28,654 nt of DNA, from the NCBI GenBank assembly GCA_030628155.1, contig DAOVRL010000036.1:1-28654 (forward strand), read 5' to 3'. Positions 16,282-24,358 of the stretch are shown here, piece after piece; positions within the stretch are counted from its first letter, which is position 1, and every line of letters starts with the position of its first letter. The stretch is from DAOVRL01 sp023128595. GTDB lineage: Bacteria; Planctomycetota; Phycisphaerae; Sedimentisphaerales; Anaerobacaceae. The notes under the pieces are model-generated. The model did no database searches, was not told the origin of the DNA, and worked only from the letters and a program-made list of their open reading frames with translations. Position numbers and translations under genes: made by a program.

Positions 16282-16998
16282 ATGCCTAATATAAATTTCG
16301 TACCGGATGATTACGTGCAAAGCAGTGAATCACGCAGGACAAACCTGGTCTGTCTTGTGCTCCTTATGGTGGTAATGGCCGCCTTGGGCAGCTCCTTTAT
16401 GACCATAAAGATACGCCAGCGGGCCTGCACAGCCAGGGAGGCCCTGGTTAGCGCAAGAACGACCCGATTAAGGCAGTCCATAAAGCAGTTCGAAGAGCTT
16501 CAGGCAAAGCGAAAGGCCATGATGAAAACCGCCCTTACCACCGCAGAGCTGCTTGAGCCCGTGCCCAGAAGTGTCTTATTGGCCTCACTGACGAACAATT
16601 TGCCCCCGGGCGTCTCACTGTTGAAGCTCAACCTGCTTCAAAAGGAGCCGAAGAAGTCTCCACGCGCTGCCGCACCCACAAGCAAATACAAGGCCGAGCA
16701 GGCACGCAAAAACGCGCCACCGTCGGATAGACTCTCACAGGAGAAATCTTTGGAGACCCACATAGACATCGGAGGAATTGCGCCCAGTGACCTTCAGGTC
16801 GCCGCATATATCGAACACCTCAGCACCTCCAGTCTGTTCGACAACGTCGCTCTGGTCGAATCAAAGGAGTTAAAGGTCGATGATACCATCTTCAGGCAGT
16901 TCAAGCTAAAGGCCATGCTCAGAAAAGAGGTGCATCTTACCAGTGACGATGTCGATGTGATCAGGGGTGGCGCAGAAGAATCGGTATATAGGTTTTAG
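16282..16998 (+). CDS. pilN: PilN-like pilus platform protein
   Basis: Bitopic inner-membrane protein of 238 residues. It begins with the short cytoplasmic motif INFVPDDY, which corresponds to the conserved INLLP-type PilN peptide that binds PilM. A single transmembrane helix follows at about residues 24-43 (LVCLVLLMVVMAALGSSFMT), then a coiled-coil-prone stretch (about 50-85) and a ferredoxin-like C-terminal region with VAAYIEHLSTSSLFDNVALVES, typical of the PilN/GspL C-domain. A basic, low-complexity linker (EPKKSPRAAAPTSKYKAEQARK) lies in the middle. A good ribosome binding site (GGTAGGG) precedes the ATG. It is separated from pilM by the twin-hairpin repeat and followed by pilO. Confidence 0.8.
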   Translation: MPNINFVPDDYVQSSESRRTNLVCLVLLMVVMAALGSSFMTIKIRQRACTAREALVSARTTRLRQSIKQFEELQAKRKAMMKTALTTAELLEPVPRSVLLASLTNNLPPGVSLLKLNLLQKEPKKSPRAAAPTSKYKAEQARKNAPPSDRLSQEKSLETHIDIGGIAPSDLQVAAYIEHLSTSSLFDNVALVESKELKVDDTIFRQFKLKAMLRKEVHLTSDDVDVIRGGAEESVYRF

Positions 16999-17065
16999 TA
17001 TCAGTATCGTCGGATTATTGGCATCCGTAAGCTAATGAAGGCAAGAATATCGTGAGGGCAAAATC

Positions 17066-17602
17066 ATGACAGGCGGTTTAAGAAAAGCTATGTTCTTCGC
17101 TCTGGTCGTCGGCATAACGATAGTTGGATACCAGTATCTGATCAAGCCGGCCAACAAACACCTGGCAGAGGCAAAGGCCCGAGTCGAGGCAAAAATGGCA
17201 AAACTCGCCGACTTCGAAAAGGCCACCGCCGCCGCTGAAGACCTTACAAAGCAGCTTGAGCAGTTGCAGGAGGCTATCGCATTCTTCGAGAGCAGGCTGC
17301 CACCAAAGAGTCAGATTCACGAGGTCCTCGAGCAGGTCACCGTAATTGCGCAAAAGGAAGGCCTAAAGCCCAAAACAATTCGAACACTGGGCGAAAAAAA
17401 CAATAGCGGGTACATCGAGCAGCCCTTGAGAATGGAATTAGAGGGAAACTTCAAGGCGTTTTATTCCTTCCTCCTCGAGCTCGAAAAGCTTCCCCGAATA
17501 ATGAAGATTCGCGAGCTCGAGGTCAATAAGCAGGCAAACAACGAGGGACAGATAGCCGCTAATTTCGTCGTCAGTATATTCTTCCAGAATGAAACTGGCT
17601 AA
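17066..17602 (+). CDS. pilO: PilO-like pilus platform protein
   Basis: Bitopic inner-membrane protein of 178 residues. It has one transmembrane helix near the N-terminus (about residues 8-25, MFFALVVGITIVGYQYLI), a coiled coil (about 30-75, HLAEAKARVEAKMAKLADFEKA) and a compact C-terminal domain (about 85-178) with LPPKSQIHEVLEQVTVIAQKEGL and EGNFKAFYSFLLELEKLPRIMKI, both typical of PilO. PilO pairs with PilN through the coiled coil and the ferredoxin-like domains. The GAGGG before the ATG is a fair ribosome binding site. It lies 67 bases after pilN and 78 before the next gene. Confidence 0.82.
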   Translation: MTGGLRKAMFFALVVGITIVGYQYLIKPANKHLAEAKARVEAKMAKLADFEKATAAAEDLTKQLEQLQEAIAFFESRLPPKSQIHEVLEQVTVIAQKEGLKPKTIRTLGEKNNSGYIEQPLRMELEGNFKAFYSFLLELEKLPRIMKIRELEVNKQANNEGQIAANFVVSIFFQNETG

Positions 17603-17680
17603 ATTCGGTCTTGAACTGGCGATTCGGCGTTTCTGGTCGGCTCAATACTGAGAACTTTGACTTTTTAACGGAGCTTAACT

Positions 17681-18412
17681 ATGTTGTCTTTTTTGCGAGA
17701 CCAGAGTTTTGATGATTTGCCGGCTCAAAAGAAGGCCGGTGCCGCCGCCGGCACTTCTGCCGACGGTGAGAAAAATATCCCCGACCAGGGGTTTCTTACC
17801 GTCGCCACAGACCGAAGGCAGGTCCGCAGGAGTACCACGCTGCTTGCCGTCCTCTTTGTCGTCGGGTTGCTGTGCATTTGGTTCATGGTAAGAAAAACCA
17901 CTCCTCAGACCGCCGACGCCGCAGCAGCAGACGTCAATGAAATCGATATGGCAAGAGCAATGTCTCGCATTACCGGCGGTAAGGCCGAAATGTTCAACAG
18001 GATGGATGAGATTGTAAACAAGTTCTATGAGTTCTCCGAAGTAATGCAGGTAAAGGTCAACGAGCTTGTCAAAAATCCCTTCGAGCTTGAGACATTCCTC
18101 GCAGGACTAAAGGCAAAAGCTGACGCCGGCGAGCAGGTCCTTGAAATCGATGCCGACGCCATCAGGAGACAGCAGATAAAACAGCAGGCCGAACAACTGC
18201 AGGTCTTGACCATAATGATCGACCAGACTAACCAGACTAACTGCTGCATGATAGAGGGTAAGGTCCTCTATGAGGGCGATTCCGTAGGCGACTTCAAGGT
18301 CAGCGGCATCGGCACTAATTTCGTAAAGGTTCTGTGGGACCCCAAAGACGAATCCACCCGTCTGGGACCAGGTTCACAAAAGGTGGAAATTGTATTGAAG
18401 TTGTCGGAATGA
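17681..18412 (+). CDS. PilP/GspC-like bitopic assembly protein
   Basis: Protein of 243 residues in the slot where pilP normally stands. A proline/alanine-rich cytoplasmic N-terminus of about 50 residues is followed by a single transmembrane helix at about 53-69 (LLAVLFVVGLLCIWFMV), then a helical region (about 85-165) and a small C-terminal beta domain starting near CCMIEGKVLYEGDSVGDFKVSGI. That last pattern, a hydrophobic strand then G-x-x-Y-x-x-G-D-x-x-G-x-x-V, is the HR-type fold shared by PilP and GspC, which contact the secretin. It is not a lipoprotein as classic PilP is, which favours a GspC-like topology. Its stop overlaps the pilB start (ATGA), so the two are coupled. Confidence 0.6.
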   Translation: MLSFLRDQSFDDLPAQKKAGAAAGTSADGEKNIPDQGFLTVATDRRQVRRSTTLLAVLFVVGLLCIWFMVRKTTPQTADAAAADVNEIDMARAMSRITGGKAEMFNRMDEIVNKFYEFSEVMQVKVNELVKNPFELETFLAGLKAKADAGEQVLEIDADAIRRQQIKQQAEQLQVLTIMIDQTNQTNCCMIEGKVLYEGDSVGDFKVSGIGTNFVKVLWDPKDESTRLGPGSQKVEIVLKLSE

Positions 18413-20268
18413 AACTGCCATTTGCATTTGGAAATAAAGAGCCCCCAGGGGGCCAGGAAGGTTTGCAGCCGGTTTGGAGCACCGATGCCCAGTCGGTCCA
18501 GGGCCTCAGTGACTTGTATTCTCCCGACAAGGCCGGCGAATCGCACGTTTATGATATTGCCGATGCCTTGCTGGATATGGGCAGGATTACCACTGAGCAG
18601 CATGCACAGCTCCGGAGCCGGGAAAAGGCGAATCAGGCCTGCGATGTTGCGGACCTGCTGGCCAGCTCCGGCTGGGTCGGCGCAGATGACATCCTGGAGG
18701 CCAAGGCAAAACTCTATGACCTGGAGTTCACACATATAGGGCCTGATGATGTGGACAGGCAGGCATTTGAGAAGCTCGACGTTGATTTTATGAGAAACTG
18801 CTCTCTCTGTCCTATTGCTGTAGAAGATGGTGTCCTGGTGGTTGCAACAAGTGAGCCGGCAAACATATTCGCAATAGAGGATGTAAAAAGGCAGACGCAG
18901 ATGGATGTCAGAGCCGTCGTCTGCAGCGCCGAAGATATTGAAACCGTGTGCGATTCGTTCAAGGAGCAAGGAGTTGACTACAACCTCGACGATATCATCA
19001 GTGATATGACCGATGTCGAAGTCGTACAGGACGAGCAGGAAGAGTCCGAAGACCTCGAGAGAATGGCTGGACAATCGCCCGTTATTAAATTCGTCAATTA
19101 TGTCATTAGTAAAGCAATACGTGAAGGCGCCAGTGATATCCATATTGAGCCCAGGGACAAGTCGATGAGGACAAGGTATCGCATAGACGGAGTGCTTTTC
19201 GAGATGATGCAGTCGCCTCTAAAAATGCATCCCGCCATCGTCTCACGTATCAAAATTATGGCCAACCTTGATATCTCCGAAAGACGCCTGCCGCAAGACG
19301 GAAAGATATCCGTCATCGTCGGCGGCAGGGCCGTTGACTTGCGAATCTCGACCCTGCCGACAAGTCACGGTGAAAAGGTCGTCATTCGTGTGCTCGATAG
19401 TAAATCGATTCTCCGGGGCCTCGAACAGTTGGGCATGGAGCCGGAAGTTATGGACGCCTTTCGCCAACAGATTGCCCTGCCACACGGGATTCTGCTCGTC
19501 ACCGGACCGACCGGCTCCGGAAAGAGCACCACCCTCTATTCGGCCCTGTGCCAAATGGATGGTGACAGCCTCAATATCTCAACCGTCGAGGACCCCGTCG
19601 AATATGAGCTTGATTTCTGTAATCAGGTCCAGAGCAATGAAAAAATCGGACTTGATTTTGCCGTCGCCCTGCGCAGCCTGCTGCGCCAGGACCCGGACAT
19701 CATTATGATTGGTGAGATTCGAGACAACGAGACCGCGCGCATAGCCGTACAGGCCGCCCTCACCGGCCACCTGGTGCTTTCCACTCTCCACACAAATGAT
19801 GCAGCCGGCAGCATTACCAGGTTGGTTAATATCGGCATTGATGCCTACCTGATAGCGGCCTCGCTCAACGGCGTGCTTGCCCAGCGACTCGTCAGAAAAA
19901 TCTGTCCGAAGTGCAAGGAGCTCTACAAGGTTCCCGAGCACATGCGCAAGTACGTCAAGAAGACCGGAGTTGATCCCAAGCAGCTCTTTCACGGAAAAGG
20001 CTGTGACAATTGCAGGGGCTCCGGGTACCTCGGAAGAGTCGGTATCTACGAGTTCCTCGTTATTGATGACCTGTTCAGAGACATGATCAATAAGGACCCC
20101 TCGGTCGGCAGTATGCGCAAGGTCTTTCATGACAGTGGCAGAAACAGCCTCTTTGATGACGGAATAATAAAAGTAAAGCAGGGCCTCACGACAATAGAAG
20201 AAGTGCTCAGAGTCACCGAGATCTACGGCCAAAACGAAAACGAGGCTTTCGTCGAGAATGTCGAATAA
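18409..20268 (+). CDS. pilB: PilB/GspE extension ATPase
   Basis: Hexameric cytoplasmic ATPase of 619 residues that powers pilus extension or type II secretion. The N-terminal part (about residues 44-185) is a MshEN/T2SSE_N-like region. The catalytic domain has Walker A GPTGSGKST with Lys372, an Asp box, a Walker B region LLRQDPDIIMIGEIRD and a His box (GHLVLSTLHTNDA). A zinc site typical of PilB/GspE is present as C499/C502 (CPKC) and C532/C535 (CDNC). MshEN domains can bind cyclic di-GMP, but this one looks degenerate and binding is uncertain. I placed the ATG at 18409, where it overlaps the previous stop. The frame is open upstream to 18334, inside the preceding gene. Confidence 0.93.
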   Translation: MKLPFAFGNKEPPGGQEGLQPVWSTDAQSVQGLSDLYSPDKAGESHVYDIADALLDMGRITTEQHAQLRSREKANQACDVADLLASSGWVGADDILEAKAKLYDLEFTHIGPDDVDRQAFEKLDVDFMRNCSLCPIAVEDGVLVVATSEPANIFAIEDVKRQTQMDVRAVVCSAEDIETVCDSFKEQGVDYNLDDIISDMTDVEVVQDEQEESEDLERMAGQSPVIKFVNYVISKAIREGASDIHIEPRDKSMRTRYRIDGVLFEMMQSPLKMHPAIVSRIKIMANLDISERRLPQDGKISVIVGGRAVDLRISTLPTSHGEKVVIRVLDSKSILRGLEQLGMEPEVMDAFRQQIALPHGILLVTGPTGSGKSTTLYSALCQMDGDSLNISTVEDPVEYELDFCNQVQSNEKIGLDFAVALRSLLRQDPDIIMIGEIRDNETARIAVQAALTGHLVLSTLHTNDAAGSITRLVNIGIDAYLIAASLNGVLAQRLVRKICPKCKELYKVPEHMRKYVKKTGVDPKQLFHGKGCDNCRGSGYLGRVGIYEFLVIDDLFRDMINKDPSVGSMRKVFHDSGRNSLFDDGIIKVKQGLTTIEEVLRVTEIYGQNENEAFVENVE

Positions 20269-20312
20269 GAAAAGATAAAGCGAGATACGAACATTCGTGA
20301 AGGGTGTATGAA

Positions 20313-21422
20313 ATGATTGACATAAGAGCCATATTAGCCACCGCAATTGAAAACGAGGCCAGCGACGTCCACATTAACGTCGGTATGCCGCCCGTATTGA
20401 GAAAGAATACCGAGCTAATCGACCTGGATTTGTCCCCCGTCAGCGATGAAGACGCAAAAGAAATGGTCATCTCTATGGTCGGGTCGGAAAGGTTCGAAAC
20501 ATTCCAGGAAAAGAAGGACCTCGACTTCTCCACGAGTATCGACGACGGCCATCGATTCCGTGTTAACGCCCACGTCCAGCGAGATACAATCGCAATCTCC
20601 TTCAGAGTTATACCAAATCAGGTCTTCGATTTGGATGATCTCCACCTGCCCCCGATAGTTAAGGAGCTCACCGACCTGCCCAGAGGCCTGGTTCTTGTCA
20701 CCGGCCATACCGGCTCCGGTAAGAGCACCTCGCTCGCCGCCATGATTGGAGTCATTAACCGAAAGTACAGAAAACGCATTATTACTCTCGAAGACCCTGT
20801 CGAATACGTGATAGAAAACGAAAACAGTATGATAGAGCAGCGAGAAATCGGGGCTGACTGCCCGGCCTTCTCCTCCGGACTCCGCCACGTCTTGCGACAG
20901 GACCCCGACATTATTATGGTAGGCGAAATGAGAGACCTCGAAACCACCAGTTTCACAATCACCGCCGCCGAGACAGGACACCTTGTCTTCAGTACACTAC
21001 ACACAATCAATGCCGCGCAGACTATCGAGCGTATCATAGATATCTATCCCGCCGCGCAGCAAAATCAGATTCGAACAATGCTCGCAAATACCCTGCAGGC
21101 CGTTATATCACAGACGCTCTTCAAACGAATAGACCAGCCAGGAATGGTCCCCTGCACAGAAATATTGCTCTGCACCTCCGCCGCCAGAAACTGCATTCGA
21201 GAGAACAGAATCTACGAGATTCCAAACATCATTGAAACTTCACGAAGACTCGGTATGCAAAACCTCGACAACAGCATCGCTGACATGTACTCCAAAGGCT
21301 ACATCGACAGAGAAGAAGCAATTAATCGATCGAGCAATCCCGGAAAAATGGAGAAGATACTCGTGCCTATGAACGAGTTTGAAGTTGTCCAGCCCCCACA
21401 CGCAGTAAGCGCAAAGACTTAA
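20313..21422 (+). CDS. pilT: PilT retraction ATPase
   Basis: Cytoplasmic motor of 369 residues that depolymerises the pilus. It has a PAS-like N-domain (about 1-105, with SDVHINVGMPPVLR), Walker A GHTGSGKST with Lys137 (a His replaces the usual Pro), and Walker B LRQDPDIIMVGEMRD. The His box ETGHLVFSTLHTINA and the C-terminal PilT landmarks GMVPCTEILLCTSAARNCIRE and LDNSIADMYSKGYI are also present. The latter and the lack of the N-terminal MshEN domain and the zinc motif separate it from PilB. The start is the ATG at 20313, with GAAGGG about 8 nt upstream. A GTG at 20304 is possible but overlaps that site. A PilT next to PilB supports a true retractable type IV pilus over a pure type II secretion system. 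Confidence 0.92.
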   Translation: MIDIRAILATAIENEASDVHINVGMPPVLRKNTELIDLDLSPVSDEDAKEMVISMVGSERFETFQEKKDLDFSTSIDDGHRFRVNAHVQRDTIAISFRVIPNQVFDLDDLHLPPIVKELTDLPRGLVLVTGHTGSGKSTSLAAMIGVINRKYRKRIITLEDPVEYVIENENSMIEQREIGADCPAFSSGLRHVLRQDPDIIMVGEMRDLETTSFTITAAETGHLVFSTLHTINAAQTIERIIDIYPAAQQNQIRTMLANTLQAVISQTLFKRIDQPGMVPCTEILLCTSAARNCIRENRIYEIPNIIETSRRLGMQNLDNSIADMYSKGYIDREEAINRSSNPGKMEKILVPMNEFEVVQPPHAVSAKT

Positions 21423-21433
21423 GGTGCCAAGAT

Positions 21434-22654
21434 ATGTTTCAGGAATCTTCACGTAGTCACCAGGGTGGCACTGCCGTTGCCGAAGACAGCCGCAGAGATC
21501 GGCAATCTCACGAACAGCAGGTCGCCACCGAGTCCACCTTGCCGGCCGGGTCCCTGTCAACCGGCCAAAAGAAAACCGGCTGGCAAAAAATAGGGACTTT
21601 CAGAGTCGAATTCGGGCCCAGCAGAAAGGACATCCTCAACTTCACCAACCAGCTTGCCGTTATGATCCGCGCGGGCATCAGTCTTCAGGATTCACTTGAG
21701 TCAATTGCAGGGCAAAACACCAACCAGAAATTCAGGGTGGTCATCACCGACATCAAGAATCGAATCGAAGCCGGCCAGAGCTTCTCGCAGGCGCTCGCGG
21801 AGCACCCGCAGGTTTTCACCAACCTCTACATAAACATGGTCGCAGCAGCAGAAGTCTCCGGCTCCCTCAGCTCAATGCTCCAGAAACTGGCCGAGTATCT
21901 CGATTCCGAAGCAGAAACACGCTCACAGATCAAAGGCGCTATGGTCTATCCGGTTATCATTGCCGTTATGGCCGTCGCCGTCACCATCTTCCTGTTGTGT
22001 TTCGTCTTGCCCAGGTTCACCGCCATATTCGCCGGCAAAGAGCACCTCTTGCCTACACCCACAAAAATACTGATGGCAAGCAGCGCCTTTCTTCGCGGCT
22101 TTTGGTACTTCATCATCCCCGGTGTCGGCGCCCTGATGTGGGCCTTTTGGTATTTCGTCGGCACCACCGCCGGACGATTCTGGTGGGACAAAACAAAACT
22201 CGTCCTCCCACTGATAAAAACGCTCTGCCGAAGCCTTTACATAACCAGAAGCCTCCACACAATGGGCGTCTTGATACGAGCCGGCGTCCCCATTCTAAAT
22301 ACCATTTCCATAACCGCACAAATCGCCGGAAACGTTCTATACAAAGCTATGTGGCTCGGCGTGCACGAGGAGGTGCGCCAGGGAAAGAAAATCGCCTCGA
22401 GTCTAAGCCAATATAGTCTAATGCCGCCCAACGTCGTCCAGATGATTCGAAGCGGCGAAGATTCCGGGACGATGGGCGACGTCCTCAGGGATGTTTCCAA
22501 CTATTACGCAAGAGAGCTCAAAACAGTCATCAAAACAGTAACGTCAATGATTGAGCCCATAATGATTTGCCTTATGGGTGTCCTCGTGGGCTTCATCGCC
22601 ATGAGTATCATTCTCCCGATTTTCAGAATGTCCAGTCTCGTCATGGGCAAATAG
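21434..22654 (+). CDS. pilC: PilC/GspF platform protein
   Basis: Polytopic inner-membrane protein of 406 residues. It contains two T2SSF repeats (about residues 70-190 and 275-395), each with the family pattern of a helical cytoplasmic bundle followed by transmembrane helices. Examples are FTNQLAVMIRAGISLQDSLE and, in the second repeat, HTMGVLIRAGVPILNTISI, then SGEDSGTMGDVLRDVSNYY. PilC is turned by PilB/PilT and lifts prepilins into the fibre. The first 65 residues are a polar, Ser/Gln-rich tail of no recognised type. It lies 11 bases after pilT with an AAGGTG ribosome binding site. Confidence 0.92.
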   Translation: MFQESSRSHQGGTAVAEDSRRDRQSHEQQVATESTLPAGSLSTGQKKTGWQKIGTFRVEFGPSRKDILNFTNQLAVMIRAGISLQDSLESIAGQNTNQKFRVVITDIKNRIEAGQSFSQALAEHPQVFTNLYINMVAAAEVSGSLSSMLQKLAEYLDSEAETRSQIKGAMVYPVIIAVMAVAVTIFLLCFVLPRFTAIFAGKEHLLPTPTKILMASSAFLRGFWYFIIPGVGALMWAFWYFVGTTAGRFWWDKTKLVLPLIKTLCRSLYITRSLHTMGVLIRAGVPILNTISITAQIAGNVLYKAMWLGVHEEVRQGKKIASSLSQYSLMPPNVVQMIRSGEDSGTMGDVLRDVSNYYARELKTVIKTVTSMIEPIMICLMGVLVGFIAMSIILPIFRMSSLVMGK

Positions 22655-22703
22655 AAGGAATATTTAACCGACCAATGGGACCCCGGCCTTGGGGAGTCGC
22701 CAA

Positions 22704-23186
22704 ATGAAAACTAACGGCTTCACCCTTATTGAGGCGTTATTCGCAATACTACTGGTGGGTCTGGCAATTGCCTCCCTCCTTGGTGCAAACACCGCATTCA
22801 CCTGGACCAACGCTGCCGGAACGGACCTGACAACCGCTGAGTTCCTGCTCGAACAGATAAAAGAGCTCACCACCACGCTCCCGGTCATCGACCCGGAAAC
22901 CGGAACCGCAACCTTTGGTCTGGAACCGGAAGAGGCCGGCCTGGCCGCCTTCGACGACCTCGACGACTTCGACGGCGCAAGCTTCTCGCCGCCCATCGGT
23001 GCCGACAGTGCGACCTTGAACGATTTTGCCGCGTTCACTCAGCAGGTCACCGTAGAAAACGTCAGCTCATCGAATTTTGCGCTGGCCGACGGCGACCATA
23101 ACAGCCCCTTCGTCCGAGTGACCGTAAGCATCCTCAAGAACTCTAAGGAAATCAGCTCCGCAAGCTGGATTCGAGCACAATACTAA
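22704..23186 (+). CDS. Type IV prepilin (minor pilin / pseudopilin)
   Basis: Prepilin of 160 residues. The N-terminus MKTNGFTLIEALFAILLVGL is a class III signal: five-residue leader, cleavage expected after Gly5, Phe at +1, Glu10 as the conserved +5 Glu, and a hydrophobic helix to about residue 30. The globular part is acidic, with AAFDDLDDFDGASF in the middle and a beta-rich end. Of the known minor pilins it most resembles PilV/GspI in size and in having the FTLIEALFAI core, but this is not decisive. No prepilin peptidase is in the window. The ATG at 22704 has GGGGAG at 22691-22696, seven bases upstream. It is followed by the palindromic element at 23213 and by the second prepilin. Confidence 0.85.
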   Translation: MKTNGFTLIEALFAILLVGLAIASLLGANTAFTWTNAAGTDLTTAEFLLEQIKELTTTLPVIDPETGTATFGLEPEEAGLAAFDDLDDFDGASFSPPIGADSATLNDFAAFTQQVTVENVSSSNFALADGDHNSPFVRVTVSILKNSKEISSASWIRAQY

Positions 23187-23212
23187 GAGGGGGTGAGAAA
23201 TAGAAAGGTTTC

Positions 23213-23279
23213 TTTATGTCATTCCCGCGAAAGCGGGAATCCGGAAGTGGCGAGCGAGAGGTAAGCGTTGAGACATAAA
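23213..23279. repeat. 67-bp palindromic element with dRS3-like core
   Basis: A perfect 8-bp inverted terminal repeat, TTTATGTC (23213-23220) and GACATAAA (23272-23279), encloses ATTCCCGC-gaaa-GCGGGAAT (23221-23240), a perfect 8-bp hairpin. The core fits the widespread ATTCCC-N8-GGGAAT palindrome known as dRS3 in Neisseria. It sits between the two prepilin genes, just upstream of the heptanucleotide array, and may fold in the mRNA. Confidence 0.75.
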
Positions 23280-23298
23280 ACGACCTCTAACTCATAGG

Positions 23299-23445
23299 AT
23301 ACGATATGCGATATACGACATACAACATACTAAACAGGCGATACGAGATACGAGATACGCGATACGAGATACACGATACGCGATACGAGATACACGATAC
23401 GCGATACGCGATACGAGATACGCGATACGAGATACGAGATACGAG
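23299..23445 (+). repeat. Heptanucleotide tandem array, 21 units of 7 bp
   Basis: Twenty-one consecutive 7-bp units without any indel. The first six (23299-23340) are degenerate. The next fifteen (23341-23445) consist of only three variants: ATACGAG (8 copies), ATACGCG (5) and ATACACG (2). The second unit, ATGCGAT, carries the only possible ATG of the downstream prepilin gene. Seven is not a multiple of three, so any forward frame reads the clean part as the same cyclic heptapeptide, R-Y-E-I-R-D-T and variants, and gain or loss of one unit shifts the downstream frame. Confidence 0.95.
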
Positions 23446-23932
23446 ACATATATCCGCGTTCACCCTGGTCGAATTGCTCGTCGCGCTGGCGATCACAGCC
23501 ATACTGCTCACCGCCGTAGCCGTTGCCTTCAACGCCTCGATTATAAACTACCGCGAAAACGAAGACATGTTCAAAGCAATCAACACCGCCCGACAGTCCT
23601 TGTTCCGCATAACAAGCCAGCTTCGCACCGCCGCCGCAGTCGCGGTGGATTCGCCCGCCAATGAATGCACAATGAATACCGCCGACGAAAAAAATATAAC
23701 TTATCGATATAACAGCGGCGATAGCAAACTCTATCTGATAACCAACGACGACCCCACCGATCCTGATTATGTACTTTGCGAAAACGTCGAGGCCATGACC
23801 TTCACAAGGCAGACAGTGGTCGAAGGGTCCGTAACGAAGGTAAAAAGCGTCCAGATCGCCATTGTTGTCGCAAGCGGCGGTATCCACAAAAAGCTCGCCG
23901 CCGCCGCAGTAGTCAGAAGAAACCTCGACTAA
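23306..23932 (+). CDS. Type IV prepilin with repeat-encoded leader
   Basis: Prepilin-like protein of 208 residues. The pilin signal AFTLVELLVALAITAILL begins at Ala51, with Phe52 at the expected +1 and Glu56 at +5. The -1 residue is Ala and not the usual Gly. The 51-residue leader is far longer than normal and is made of heptapeptides such as RYEIRDT encoded by the 7-bp array. The start is the ATG at 23306, with AGGA six bases upstream. An in-frame stop lies at 23288-23290, and there is no ATG, GTG or TTG between 23307 and the pilin core, so no shorter standard leader is available in this sequence. The mature part is acidic with a beta-rich end, PilW/GspJ-like in position. It could be phase-variable or a gene whose leader was invaded by the repeat. 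Confidence 0.7.
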   Translation: MRYTTYNILNRRYEIRDTRYEIHDTRYEIHDTRYAIRDTRYEIRDTRHISAFTLVELLVALAITAILLTAVAVAFNASIINYRENEDMFKAINTARQSLFRITSQLRTAAAVAVDSPANECTMNTADEKNITYRYNSGDSKLYLITNDDPTDPDYVLCENVEAMTFTRQTVVEGSVTKVKSVQIAIVVASGGIHKKLAAAAVVRRNLD

Positions 23933-24012
23933 CTGGCATTTATCCCCCCGATTTCACTAACTCTCACACCGTAAAGTCAATCCCCGTTTTCGTCATTCGA
24001 ACATTTGAATCT

Positions 24013-24037
24013 CGATGGTGAGCTTGTCGAACCATCG
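24013..24037. repeat. Palindrome of the TGAGC-GTCGAA family
   Basis: CGATGGT (24013-24019) and ACCATCG (24031-24037) flank gagcttgtcga. The inner part recurs at 28106-28119 in the related palindrome at 28099-28122, so two members of one dispersed family bracket the lipase gene. Such sequences are common in bacterial intergenic DNA (recollection). Confidence 0.6.
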
Positions 24038-24240
24038 CCCAGCTATACCACAACTTTACACTTTACACTTTGAACTTCCAACTCCCTGCCCCCGCCCGCG
24101 CGAAAGCACACACCGCACGCCTGTCCGCAACCGTGCTTAATAACTCTATCTTCTCACGCAGGTTTCTACAAGCAGTTTCGCTATGCCTTCTCGTATCGGG
24201 TGTGAAATCATTCTCCGCCATTTATCCTCCCGATTTAACT

Positions 24241-24302
24241 CACTTTAGTTCACTTTAGTCACTTTAGTTCACTTTAGTCACTTTACAGCACTTTCCACTT
24301 TA
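24241..24302. repeat. CACTTTA tandem microrepeats
   Basis: CACTTTAGTTCACTTTAGT occurs twice in direct succession (24241-24259 and 24260-24278, identical), followed by three looser CACTTT units. The same word forms short runs at 149-180 and 24051-24076. The spacing within units is 9-10 bases. No coding or terminator role is visible. Confidence 0.75.
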
Positions 24303-24358
24303 CTCTTTGACTTTTCGTTCACCCCCCTGCCGAAGCCAGATATGTGACAGCGTTGCAT

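Noticed and set aside
16158..16289. Short open frame of 43 codons (ATG at 16158) between pilM and pilN
   Set aside because: It runs through the twin-hairpin repeat, lacks a ribosome binding site and overlaps the pilN start. Its length is explained by the repeat having no stop in that frame.
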